Below, piece by piece: positions 9,001 to 12,667 of a stretch of 14,029 nt of DNA. Each line of letters starts with the position of its first letter. Within the stretch, counting starts at the first letter, position 1. The DNA is taken from contig MFKE01000003.1 of assembly GCA_001779455.1 (NCBI GenBank), forward strand, positions 37,545 through 51,573, written 5' to 3'. Position numbers and translations under genes: made by a program. This DNA comes from Candidatus Gottesmanbacteria bacterium RIFOXYB1_FULL_47_11 (GTDB lineage: Bacteria; Patescibacteriota; Microgenomatia; UBA10105; UBA927). The notes below the pieces were generated by a model that was given only the letters and a program-made list of their open reading frames with translations, was not told the origin of the DNA and did no database searches.

Positions 9001-11993
9001 TATTAAATGGAATACAGGAAGATAGGTTAAGTGATTTGTACGCTGCAATTGCATTTAATAGTTTCTATATTCCGGTATATTCTTCTACAGGAACATTAGT
9101 GTTTACTCCCCAGATGTACGACGAGCGAAAGCGTGCGCTTACGGGCGTTCACAATATTCCGTTTCTTGTTGAACTACTAGCGGCGAACGATCCATTTGCA
9201 CAGCAGATGCAATCGTTAGGATATACCCGTGGGGTTCTTGAGAATGCACAGGATATCAGTAGGGTAGAGAAGCCGGTGCGTGCAAAGATTAAAGAAATTT
9301 TGGAATCATTCGGTATACAACTCGCCGTAAATGAGTCCGACGCTGATTTAACGGAGGCGATTTTAGTAAATATTGGGTCATCGGGCAGAAGTACAAATTT
9401 GCCGAAAGACTACGATTTTGACTATATGCTGTTACTTAATAAGCGTGATTATGCAAAATCCGCACAAATTGCGGCAGCACTGCGTCAGGCGTTTCCGCAT
9501 GCAGATGAGCTGCCGGGAAGCGCAACAGATTCCCATGTCCAAATTCGGCTACAGGGGGTTACATTGCCAGGGCAATCTGAACAACTAGATTTAGATATAG
9601 GGCTTAATACACGGGAAGACCTTCTTCTTTATGGTTCCCATCAGGCAGCACGGGACAGAATTGTGTCGCTTACGAGGGATAATCAACAGGCTGTGATAGC
9701 AAATATTCTTCTTGCCAAGAAACTCTTGAAAGAAGGAGCGGCATATAAGCGAGGTTTTCATCAGGATGGTGGGCTCGGCGGGATTGGAGTTGAAACATGG
9801 ATTCTCAACAATCACGGAAATGTCCGGTTAGCATTTCAATCTTTTTGGGATGCAGCACACGACAGCGCTGGCAATACTATTCCATTTGAGGTGTTTAAGA
9901 CAACATACGGAATATATGATCCGGCGATTAATTTGAAATATGAGAAGTTCGATAATTATACCCATCTTCTTACTGAAAATGGGTATCAAAAAATGCTTAC
10001 GGTTATTGATACTGCATTACACACACCCATGGCAGTTTCGAAACCATCCTCCCAAGTTTTCTACGCCAACAATCCAAAAACAATAGGGATGATGATGGCA
10101 GTGGGGGAATGGATGCAGGGGATGTGGGACAATTTCCGGTCACTGTTTGTGAAGCCGCCCGCCCAGCCGGCGGGGACAGGGGAGAGTGGGAAGGAATCTA
10201 TTCCACCAGGAACAAAATTGCGACAATTTGATGATGCGAGTCTGAACAGGGGAGTGAAAGAATACACGGACTTTATAGAATCTTTACCGGAATCCATACG
10301 ACCGAAGATGGAAGACAGTTCCGTCTTATCTGTCTTTTTAGGTGTTGTACCGGAGGTAAATCTATATACTACAACAAAGTTATATACGTTATCACCTGAT
10401 GAGCTGACTGAAATTAAAGAGAGTTTGAAGCGACAGGGTAAGTATTTCCTGATGCTCATTCACGAGGATACCTATGCATTTGTCAATGTAGATGCCGCTG
10501 CATCGGTCATCATGGCGCAAAAAGGTACAGATATATTTCCGGAAGAGGCATTGAAAGATACTGAAGCGGCAAAAGTGTGGGTAAAAGATAACATCGTACG
10601 ATTGGCGTCCACAGGAGATACTGAAGAAACAGGTCGTCAATATGGTCTTCTCAGCGGATTTCCTGCGGATGCAACATTGTCGTTTCGATTGCTTTCACAG
10701 GCTAATCGCAAGATTGAAAGGTTTATCTCATCCCATCCCGAAACCCCACTTATGGCGATGTCCACGGATTTATGGGGGGAATTTGGCGCTCGTTTTGCTC
10801 CACCATCAACGAAACAACAGATGGAGTCGTTTTTAGACTTGGTTACCGATTTGACTCCAGATGAGCGGAATGCATTTCTTGCACACTTCAGAGTTTCATC
10901 TATCTTGAATTCCGGGTACATAGGTTTTTCGCAGGAGGACATTGATTGGGTAGAAGCGGATAACGCCATTTGGGAGAAAATAGCCCCAAAGCTACACCTC
11001 CCGGCGCTGAGTGAACAAACACAGAATAACGTTCTCCAATATATTCAGAATGAATGGGAAGCAAGATACCGCAATGCTATAGATCAATTTGAAACTAATG
11101 CAAACTACTCGTTGTCATCGTACAGCACCATGCCCCTTGACCAGGTAAGGGTAATGTTTCAAGGTCGATTTCCTTATTATATTCTCAACCGCAAGGTAGA
11201 TGTGGCAAATGCATTGGTTCGAACGTATGGCCTTGATCAATTCCGGGCTAATATTATTCGCGAGATATTATTTAATCAAATTCGTACCTTTACTCATCCA
11301 GAATTTCAGAAATTTACCGAACGGCAGATTGCGCGGATACAAAAAAATTCAGAAGGAACATATGTTTTAATACCCGGTGATAATCAGATTCCAGAGTTTG
11401 ATATACAAGAGGCGCTAATCGCGTTAAATCCAACACCAGCCAACACACTGCAACAAGCGATAAATACATCGTTAGAAAAACAACGAAATTTGGGCTCACA
11501 AGAGGTTGAGGAACAGATTGACCAGCAGTTGCCTTCGCGGGGTAAAACAGCGGCAAAATTCGGAGCAATCGTCGCTATTATCGGAGAAGGCGCACAACTG
11601 TCTTCATTCGTTGACGGTGGGTATCGGAAAATAATGGATTTTGTTGCAACGGTTTTTGGTAACTGGACGCTACAAAATTATAATTTTCTCCGTTGGAACT
11701 TGAATGACTATGGGTTCGGCATCATATTGGCTGCGATTATACAAACACTGGTTACCTATTATGTCCCTAAAATATTTCAATGGAAGGTAACTTCAACGAG
11801 AAAAAATTGGCTCCGGTTTGCAGGGGGAGTGTTAACAATTGTAGGTCTGTTTGTCACAGAATATATAGGTGCCCCCGATGGTTCGCTGGCCATGGATCCT
11901 CAAGATATCGCAGCATTTATCGGGGGAGCACTAACATTTTCCATTGCTGAATGGCTCTATTTGCTTCTGAAAAATGCAAAGTGGAGCCGGTAA
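3..11993 (+). CDS. Giant multidomain membrane-anchored protein, 5' partial (at least 3988 aa), candidate multi-effector
   Basis: One uninterrupted reading frame ends at TAA 11991-11993. It has no stop back to the left edge, so the true start may lie outside; the ATG at 27 (TAATG context, no clear ribosome site) is the first in-frame ATG and residue 1 here. Visible modules in order: PRTase-like (430-640), ADP-ribosyltransferase-like (800-1020), HD (1130-1320), second ART-like (1420-1545), methyltransferase-like (1785-1995), tandem Trp-ended helical repeats (2090-2558), possible third ART-like (2860-3060), nucleotidyltransferase (3080-3310), helical region, and membrane segments from about 3844. 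Related linkers near 708, 1598, 2018 and 3339 separate modules. No Cys residue was found on reading. Chains of ART, HD, MTase, PRTase and NTase modules are known from polyvalent and polymorphic-toxin proteins; a role in attack, defence or host interaction is inference. No signal peptide can be judged because the N-terminus is missing. Confidence 0.9.
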   Translation, partial: DRRDAQDLMQIYRDRDRAKFQQQLDESSQMNTLVGEMGGEMAAVRMLDAMINGFAGDTEGVRAEFASRLKVERDVFLLDRVSAIDSANMVPYAIGHILGGAITKRFGMDAFLQIVHGLSISESTKLLQPVIGGLKAYLEQQAPLTAGLYKMKFETDAKSISTQQMIDVTPPRPIPGVSQASQTLDEILKQLSTVPEKLDLAQQILLQMPASVVNIIPIVNDATEMIRILGNKNIAIQDAIRTGQQENSLMTHVDMLFTVFAFDPKLSPEDTATLKNIILSNGLARARTQSAQRKDIQAAYTELAGILDINGYETNARFSPFTGQSFAIPTVIDASGNEKVDTEKFIALKQRVLLEVRMVPLLIPQGIQVNLSDIPTPDVMFERFKKAFLDNGIPFPFTSPEEALQTSTPAQGSLIPLIDNSVNEAQKQAWVDGHTGQTKEAAQIVANSIKRISFKEFFASLVTIVNELKSQVGNESYVIVTSEKKGDVLPYDEFKSDRWVINLIRNILPGTPDIIPLEDLGAYAKAHDVKNVVFFDDASYSGTQVSQNLSLIDMDLAGIGNKARVFVGIPYMTSVAENMVKNNPGTKYDNSTPIVLSHTKMETVGEIFQNVTDSTKRDQLTSLAKNMWQKSDIKVSIFDMTVTYFEHKVPDMYSFLEDIYTGNVVNEQGDSTKSIRFIPETKEPYKAGYQEWVANQTSLSQLSEPAQLNLPISQTKPSPLALYNMDQSFVWFMGLMDKAGGWVTTQFNAVRNRLSGKQTEQTGQKKPLLTQEIAQHTTQQVPDGVIIDEVKVPALILGSNDPLSVDPVNPKSGETVLYHGASKPLRVALDYDFARDGGEADGSETLGSGLYTTDDNTQAQGYAQARAGSTGNGVVTILIPFKARTLDLRDDAPMPEALFQAWVDAWLTYFKSKEIEYNSKVKPSFYETALFEPERKYTEFLLAIRKITDDPTKRTIRYALGTMNIPEYDISLGQGPYQNVIFAQFMRSVGFDGIIAPELGDTKDMGEADSYVFFNYATVGAREDWQERSALQPAKEVINTSQIPAQLPAIAATIVSAQPTLVQEGNTAAIRGLVLEELRQQKLLSDTSPPQETIDQIDVAIQAAISSAKPATQLPQNQPQTTQQDQNSVNTLTRQFPELQAEYDGSVGVWEGYTLGQHTQYVLNQFNKYFADKPFPGGLSAETFRNIVAVHDLGKSAWVRDGRMGSVYDYILPRVKKYLPELGVDARTVNIATSLIGGDPLGTYLKGGSVTNAVSQIRQGADSAGISLREYWELLKIYYMVDAGSYTADSGGKASLEHLFTFSPQQHQMNFSPQTLQEIQVLERQLLAQTQPVITANWLDTLPTKNIKSFIGGDANTGITLVNNVDRWDGTWNTNLSTLSLYPKATNTTQTIGDEIIDTKVAYLDQDGSIKPKADSGYTLLPTYKNVPYGTSVELSSESIPSNHSGRPLIFRGMTDLGMQKVIETGIIREGELVQTIDQAGQIFFTSSANMAFEYATLERSFDMATFDKPAYVVAIEQPPNSQVIEGEVILREAIPSSQIIHVYEIRPFVMKPGHIRLSLSKDGLYLSLPETLEYTKSVPSGRYVFREVSIDELKNQTIQQQQTQKPPPQAFYANNPKTIGMMMAVGERLQGVWDRLRSIVVKPPVQPAGKGENNQQTVASVKPSEVDLHSQITFIQKQMITTYSEVFAQSDLSDPRARARIQQVVEDEYQSIYHTPPPAEVVNVLVSWVYSQYPNQTSPVEFNPLDYRFPKKALESHMQYIKEMKRTENGGQTGETWVVGRSLGTAAEDARYYHKSDTYHQALPTDGERNFEDVLEEKLQKQEDVVFADFGFGAGLALMDLSNKKPFSDTLASGKLKIRAIGNPDYSKYKFQDPSRGSILVGPTYDALIEKGIVIDPRDMLEVLRTTPNQSVDVLTSVHSFYAVSYPSWELLKEIDRILKPGGVAFFNDLPLRISKGGDRPWEADSEASVNALMKELGISLTYTGKGGVLVKSGNLDQIESLGFYDNELIRMASTQLRVVEETQEPSSQALYFMPPQVRMLEERMRGMWERAKDVFNTIRAQILGVGIIRAVRTDFETVLDSRNNYAKPVWNNDFDDVLRLLIRNGLTKRTDLIDIVRVLNSTSEDRRHAYVSSIIPEWISSGLNVSSYLSSLIEELDRSEESVRALYLSHLPSWIQVKNDAYALSLIIKELNKSPSTAHLIVPHIRDWLISRQNTEFIDLTKIIESLNKKPELVHILVIPINDWINDKTISYNGISERIETFYGYPAILPDIAPNIGQLASANVVSWGLRLHLSLLNNNPNTAKDIAPYIHQWNYVAVDWIVTALNSNPQTIREIAPHIKNWESTRMTDAEHKQLAGIIYELNRMTPTQRQRILPFIPVWVRAFSTRYTSDLYFELTSILSSFQRVSDVNAAIVMPELENWIKHGLGTFGYGKFEPLINAIGASREEDRKTYLPYIQDWLPAITFNITAIITLFNNSSGLADTIAPHIAEWQQAFGYTTIELIQLLSQRPNATKKLISYITPWIEARVERGTVIDIVNYLENIAPDDPRKPKEVLAQYIVAHTNQASLSYNLTPFSALIDAEVLSYMPVDLQRFWRVAHDYPLLHGRWVKPDGLDTFKSLSDAQLEIYISLSQKMDDSPVAMIQKIKESLLEQLFDVDNPVEVYAKIEAILVRNQLPFFIKLMQVFNVLYPQPRLDQMIADYTNGSPQLHSITADSSRRSILRNDLFKATILSGNYDLELYVTFIRDNADLVDSFMRGKSLSSEERGRLLKFIQRMNAWYYATNLSHIRQGLFIDSNKATDDAIREFLKETLYTDFRVEETGKALKDRIADLFLTGTGYGSLDEILTVTKANRTNADSRNRAYVHDHAQGLVLESGTILKGVLSHFSVPAFLSLLQDGPRARELMGSEAGSDATPFDTDVSYMTPDDAVGGFTHALSSSLAKSYGEILLVSRNLPGRFYRSDVGQTPKDGTFELFPTNSEKHFGVRGAYPSTYIDAIILNGIQEDRLSDLYAAIAFNSFYIPVYSSTGTLVFTPQMYDERKRALTGVHNIPFLVELLAANDPFAQQMQSLGYTRGVLENAQDISRVEKPVRAKIKEILESFGIQLAVNESDADLTEAILVNIGSSGRSTNLPKDYDFDYMLLLNKRDYAKSAQIAAALRQAFPHADELPGSATDSHVQIRLQGVTLPGQSEQLDLDIGLNTREDLLLYGSHQAARDRIVSLTRDNQQAVIANILLAKKLLKEGAAYKRGFHQDGGLGGIGVETWILNNHGNVRLAFQSFWDAAHDSAGNTIPFEVFKTTYGIYDPAINLKYEKFDNYTHLLTENGYQKMLTVIDTALHTPMAVSKPSSQVFYANNPKTIGMMMAVGEWMQGMWDNFRSLFVKPPAQPAGTGESGKESIPPGTKLRQFDDASLNRGVKEYTDFIESLPESIRPKMEDSSVLSVFLGVVPEVNLYTTTKLYTLSPDELTEIKESLKRQGKYFLMLIHEDTYAFVNVDAAASVIMAQKGTDIFPEEALKDTEAAKVWVKDNIVRLASTGDTEETGRQYGLLSGFPADATLSFRLLSQANRKIERFISSHPETPLMAMSTDLWGEFGARFAPPSTKQQMESFLDLVTDLTPDERNAFLAHFRVSSILNSGYIGFSQEDIDWVEADNAIWEKIAPKLHLPALSEQTQNNVLQYIQNEWEARYRNAIDQFETNANYSLSSYSTMPLDQVRVMFQGRFPYYILNRKVDVANALVRTYGLDQFRANIIREILFNQIRTFTHPEFQKFTERQIARIQKNSEGTYVLIPGDNQIPEFDIQEALIALNPTPANTLQQAINTSLEKQRNLGSQEVEEQIDQQLPSRGKTAAKFGAIVAIIGEGAQLSSFVDGGYRKIMDFVATVFGNWTLQNYNFLRWNLNDYGFGIILAAIIQTLVTYYVPKIFQWKVTSTRKNWLRFAGGVLTIVGLFVTEYIGAPDGSLAMDPQDIAAFIGGALTFSIAEWLYLLLKNAKWSR
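1311..1947 (+). other. Domain: phosphoribosyltransferase-like module of the giant protein
   Basis: Residues about 430-640. A hydrophobic strand leads into FFDDASYSGTQ (about 526-536; D528, D529), which matches the type I phosphoribosyltransferase PRPP loop: hydrophobic strand, two acidic residues, small residues, then a Thr-containing turn. An earlier strand, YVIVTSEKKGD (about 470-480), could supply the first phosphate loop. A further hydrophobic strand, ARVFVGIPYM, follows, as in a Rossmann-like PRTase core. The family normally transfers to or from PRPP-type ribose phosphates; orphan versions occur in conflict systems. The substrate is unknown. The module ends before the first linker near residue 708. 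The fold call is from one good motif only. Confidence 0.5.
2148..2280 (+). repeat. Inter-module linker copy 1 (most diverged)
   Basis: Residues about 708-752. KPSPLALYNMDQ, then FMGLMDKAGGWVTTQFNAVR, shows the same layout (Lys-Pro-Ser, Leu-Ala-Leu-Tyr, Met-rich stretch, Gly-x-Trp helix with Arg) as the other three linkers. Assignment rests on this pattern and on its position between the PRTase-like and first ART-like modules. Confidence 0.45.
2424..3084 (+). other. Domain: ADP-ribosyltransferase-like module 1
   Basis: Residues about 800-1020. LYHGAS (809-814; H811) resembles the first NAD-binding motif of H-Y-E or polyvalent-type ADP-ribosyltransferases. GSGLYTTDDNTQAQGYA (from residue 839; Y843) matches the second motif, a Gly-x-Gly-hydrophobic-Tyr turn followed by a helix with Ala and Tyr. 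About 140 residues later GFDGIIAPELGD (E990) and then DSYVFFN match the 'G-D-G-I ... yvvF' end of phage and polyvalent ART domains. The likely chemistry is transfer of ADP-ribose from NAD+ onto a target; target and activity are unknown. The insert of roughly 60 residues between the second and last motif is charged and helical. The module follows the linker near 708 directly. Confidence 0.6.
3414..3984 (+). other. Domain: HD phosphohydrolase-like module
   Basis: Residues about 1130-1320. EGYTLGQHTQYV supplies the first His (H1150), VAVHDLGK the diagnostic His-Asp pair (H1183, D1184), and YYMVDAGSY a plausible last Asp (D1274). The order and spacing fit the metal-binding H...HD...D set of the HD superfamily, which hydrolyses phosphomonoesters or phosphodiesters such as nucleotides or cyclic nucleotides. 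The substrate cannot be read from the sequence. It is preceded by a Gln-rich, low-complexity linker (about 1105-1125) and followed by the second ART-like module. Confidence 0.7.
4284..4659 (+). other. Domain: second ADP-ribosyltransferase-like module (R-S-E type)
   Basis: Residues about 1420-1545. LIFRGMTD (R1444), then IFFTSSANMAFEYA (S1479, S1480), then GEVILREAIPSSQI (E1520, E1525) follow the Arg / Ser-Thr-Ser / Glu order of R-S-E ADP-ribosyltransferases, with a helix carrying Ala and Tyr after the STS-like strand. The last motif lacks a clean ExE or QxE pair, so activity is uncertain. This stretch is AT-rich: hand counts for 4261-4320 and 4681-4740 give 19 and 20 G+C of 60, against 36 of 60 in the linker at 4861-4920. 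The module may therefore have a separate history. Confidence 0.45.
4830..4961 (+). repeat. Inter-module linker copy 2 (direct repeat with 10053-10184)
   Basis: This 132-base coding segment aligns without gaps to 10053-10184; by hand count 108 of 132 bases and 34 of 44 residues match. It begins QAFYANNPKTIGMMMAVGE and continues with a Trp-containing amphipathic helix and a Pro-rich tail (VKPPxQPAG). It marks the boundary before the methyltransferase-like module. The in-frame, module-bounding position suggests that modules were duplicated or swapped by recombination in such linkers. Confidence 0.85.
5370..6012 (+). other. Domain: class I SAM-dependent methyltransferase-like module
   Basis: Residues about 1785-1995. 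VVFADFGFGAGLALMDL carries the class I motif I (D1822; G1824, G1826, G1828), the glycine-rich loop that binds S-adenosylmethionine. VDVLTSVHSFYAV is in the motif IV position, and EIDRILKPGGVAFFNDLP (P1934) matches the conserved post-IV 'L-x-P-G-G' turn and strand. The order and spacing fit a small-molecule or protein methyltransferase; the substrate is unknown. It lies between the second and third linkers, so it is cleanly bounded. Confidence 0.7.
6078..6201 (+). repeat. Inter-module linker copy 3 (diverged)
   Basis: Residues about 2018-2059. EPSSQALYFMPPQVRMLEER followed by MRGMWERAKDVFNTIR keeps the Pro-Ser-Ser-Gln-Ala-x-Tyr opening and the Gly-Met-Trp helix of copies 2 and 4, but lacks the Pro-rich tail. 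It lies between the methyltransferase-like module and the Trp-ended repeats. Confidence 0.6.
6294..7701 (+). repeat. Tandem helical repeats with a conserved terminal Trp, about 12 units
   Basis: Residues about 2090-2558 hold roughly a dozen degenerate units of 29-41 residues, close to LNxxPxxxxxIxPHIxxW. The anchoring Trp falls at residues 2132, 2168, 2202, 2238, 2307, 2336, 2374, 2415, 2453, 2485 and 2517. One unit between 2238 and 2307 has lost it (IGQLA). Each unit looks like two helices, suggesting an alpha-solenoid of HEAT or ARM-like type used for binding a partner. No named repeat family was recognised. The codons differ between units, so this is an old expansion and not a recent DNA slippage product. 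Confidence 0.72.
7770..9210 (+). other. Domain: helical region plus possible third ART-like module
   Basis: Residues about 2582-3062. The first part (2582-2850) is helical, with amphipathic stretches such as VEVYAKIEAILVRNQLP. It is followed by GTILKGVLSHFS (H2879), SDATPFDTDVSYM, a strand EILLVSRNLP, then ELFPTNSEKHFGVRGAYPST (E2967) and YIDAIIL. The layout, a His-Phe-Ser turn, an 'xTPFDxDxS' segment, a strand, then a conserved Glu and a hydrophobic strand, is reminiscent of ADP-ribosyltransferase folds. Key motifs are not convincing. It is reported as a conserved-looking module of unknown function with an ART-like fold as one possibility. Confidence 0.3.
9264..9954 (+). other. Domain: nucleotidyltransferase, class I CCA-adding / cGAS-OAS-like
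   Basis: Residues about 3080-3310. GSSGRSTNLPKDYDFDYMLL (G3117, S3118; D3130, D3132) has the spacing GS-x4-T-x6-D-x-D seen in archaeal class I CCA-adding enzymes and in cGAS/OAS/CD-NTase enzymes. The third carboxylate is in LDLDIGL (D3188 or D3190) after a strand, as expected. A following helical part has GGLGGIGVETWILNNHGN (E3256), which resembles the Gly-(Phe/Leu)-x-Gly-x-x-x-Glu signature of the same superfamily. All three catalytic acids are present, so it is likely active, adding nucleotides to RNA, protein or a small molecule. Which of these cannot be told. Confidence 0.7.
10053..10184 (+). repeat. Inter-module linker copy 4 (direct repeat with 4830-4961)
   Basis: This is the partner of the repeat at 4830-4961, with the same length and reading frame. 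It begins QVFYANNPKTIGMMMAVGE, differs from its partner at 10 residues and 24 bases, and separates the nucleotidyltransferase from the C-terminal helical region. Many differences are synonymous third-position changes, so selection has kept the peptide. Confidence 0.85.
10185..11550 (+). other. C-terminal helical region of the giant protein, function unknown
   Basis: Residues about 3387-3842, between the last linker and the membrane segments. It is rich in predicted helix, with an ETGRQYGLLSGFP turn near 3541, a mixed segment GTYVLIPGDNQIPEF near 3780, and a Gln/Glu-rich stretch just before the membrane (QEVEEQIDQQLPS) that could form a coiled-coil stalk. No catalytic motif or known family was recognised. 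Confidence 0.5.
11556..11976 (+). other. C-terminal membrane anchor, three or four transmembrane segments
   Basis: Hydrophobic segments lie at residues about 3844-3861 (weak, contains Glu), 3895-3917, 3929-3949 and 3960-3982. The loop between the second and third (KIFQWKVTSTRKNW) is rich in Lys and Arg. The loop between the third and fourth (GAPDGSLAMDPQD) is acidic, and the C-terminus is basic. By the positive-inside rule the basic loop and the C-terminus face the cytoplasm. If the weak first segment spans the membrane, the enzyme array is cytoplasmic; if not, the array is outside. Confidence 0.65.
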
Positions 11994-12001
11994 TAATTTA
12001 G

Positions 12002-12007
12002 TATACT
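12002..12007 (+). promoter_or_regulatory. Possible -10 box for the 217-residue gene
   Basis: TATACT ends 6 bases before the ATG at 12014, within AGTATACTG. No good -35 (TTGACA-like) element is seen at the usual spacing. If used, transcription would begin at or next to the ATG, giving a leaderless mRNA, which fits the absence of a Shine-Dalgarno sequence. Read-through from the giant gene 20 bases upstream is the alternative. Confidence 0.35.
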
Positions 12008-12013
12008 GTCTTT

Positions 12014-12667
12014 ATGAGTGAAAAGCCCGATGCGTTGGACAAAATGAAAACAGCTTCAGGTGAGCTTGTGAGAGAGTCTCCCATTGCGAAGATAATGTTG
12101 AACATCGGTCAAATAATTGCAGAGAAGGGTGAGGATCCAATAGGTGTGCGGCACATGAAACAACGGTTCAACAAAACAGTGTTTATAAGGGAGTTGAATA
12201 CACAGTGGGATGCGAGCAATACCCGAATAATCAGTAAAACCGAATTAGGTATTATGGAAGAGGGAGAGCTTAAAGAGGGGTTTGCGGTGGTCTGGTCTAC
12301 GATATTTGACGGTCAGTCAGAGATAAAGCGTACCGAGCGAACCTCACCGAGTATCATTGTGGAATTGGTCAGCAGAACTCCTTCGAGTGAAAAGGAAAAA
12401 GGACGACCCCCCCATACAAATACACTCGTGAGTTTCATGAAATCCGGTCAGGTCATTATCCAAGTGGATCCATTGGATCACGAAGTTTCAACCATTGACG
12501 GGATGAAAAAGGTTGGCGATATTTACCAATACTATGGTCCTGTAAATAATGTCCCATCGGAGCTTGAAGCTGTTGTTCTTCCGGTGCTTACTTCGATTCA
12601 GGAAAGACTCGCTTCCAAAAAAGGACAAGAAAAATTATCACAACTAGGGACAGGACAAGGAGCGTAA
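12014..12667 (+). CDS. Hypothetical protein, 217 aa, soluble
   Basis: ATG at 12014 to TAA at 12665-12667. It starts 20 bases after the stop of the giant gene on the same strand, so co-transcription is possible, though a TATACT box immediately upstream may give it its own leaderless message. It has no signal peptide or membrane segment. The protein is charged, with an alpha-helical start, a central alternating-strand region (TVFIREL, FAVVWSTIF, SIIVELVSRT, GQVIIQVDP) that suggests a beta-rich fold, and a helical end (LPVLTSIQERLA). It also lacks Cys. No family was recognised. The last 80 bases overlap the convergent membrane-protein gene on the other strand. A role together with the giant protein, for example as regulator, immunity factor or chaperone, is only a guess from position. 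Confidence 0.8.
   Translation: MSEKPDALDKMKTASGELVRESPIAKIMLNIGQIIAEKGEDPIGVRHMKQRFNKTVFIRELNTQWDASNTRIISKTELGIMEEGELKEGFAVVWSTIFDGQSEIKRTERTSPSIIVELVSRTPSSEKEKGRPPHTNTLVSFMKSGQVIIQVDPLDHEVSTIDGMKKVGDIYQYYGPVNNVPSELEAVVLPVLTSIQERLASKKGQEKLSQLGTGQGA

Noticed and set aside
4830..10184. The two 132-base direct repeats as mobile-element ends or attachment sites
   Set aside because: They are in-frame coding sequence with mostly conservative or synonymous differences, and nothing like a transposase or integrase lies between them.
10061..10459. 132-codon frame on the minus strand inside the giant gene
   Set aside because: It lies wholly opposite well-supported coding sequence, including the conserved linker, and shows no family features.
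11700..11976. VanZ-like domain in the C-terminal membrane region
   Set aside because: The short acidic DPQD segment before the last helix is suggestive only; other VanZ landmarks are absent.
27..11993. RTX, LPXTG or Rhs/YD repeats typical of secreted giant toxins
   Set aside because: I looked for glycine-aspartate nonapeptides, sortase motifs and YD repeats and found none.
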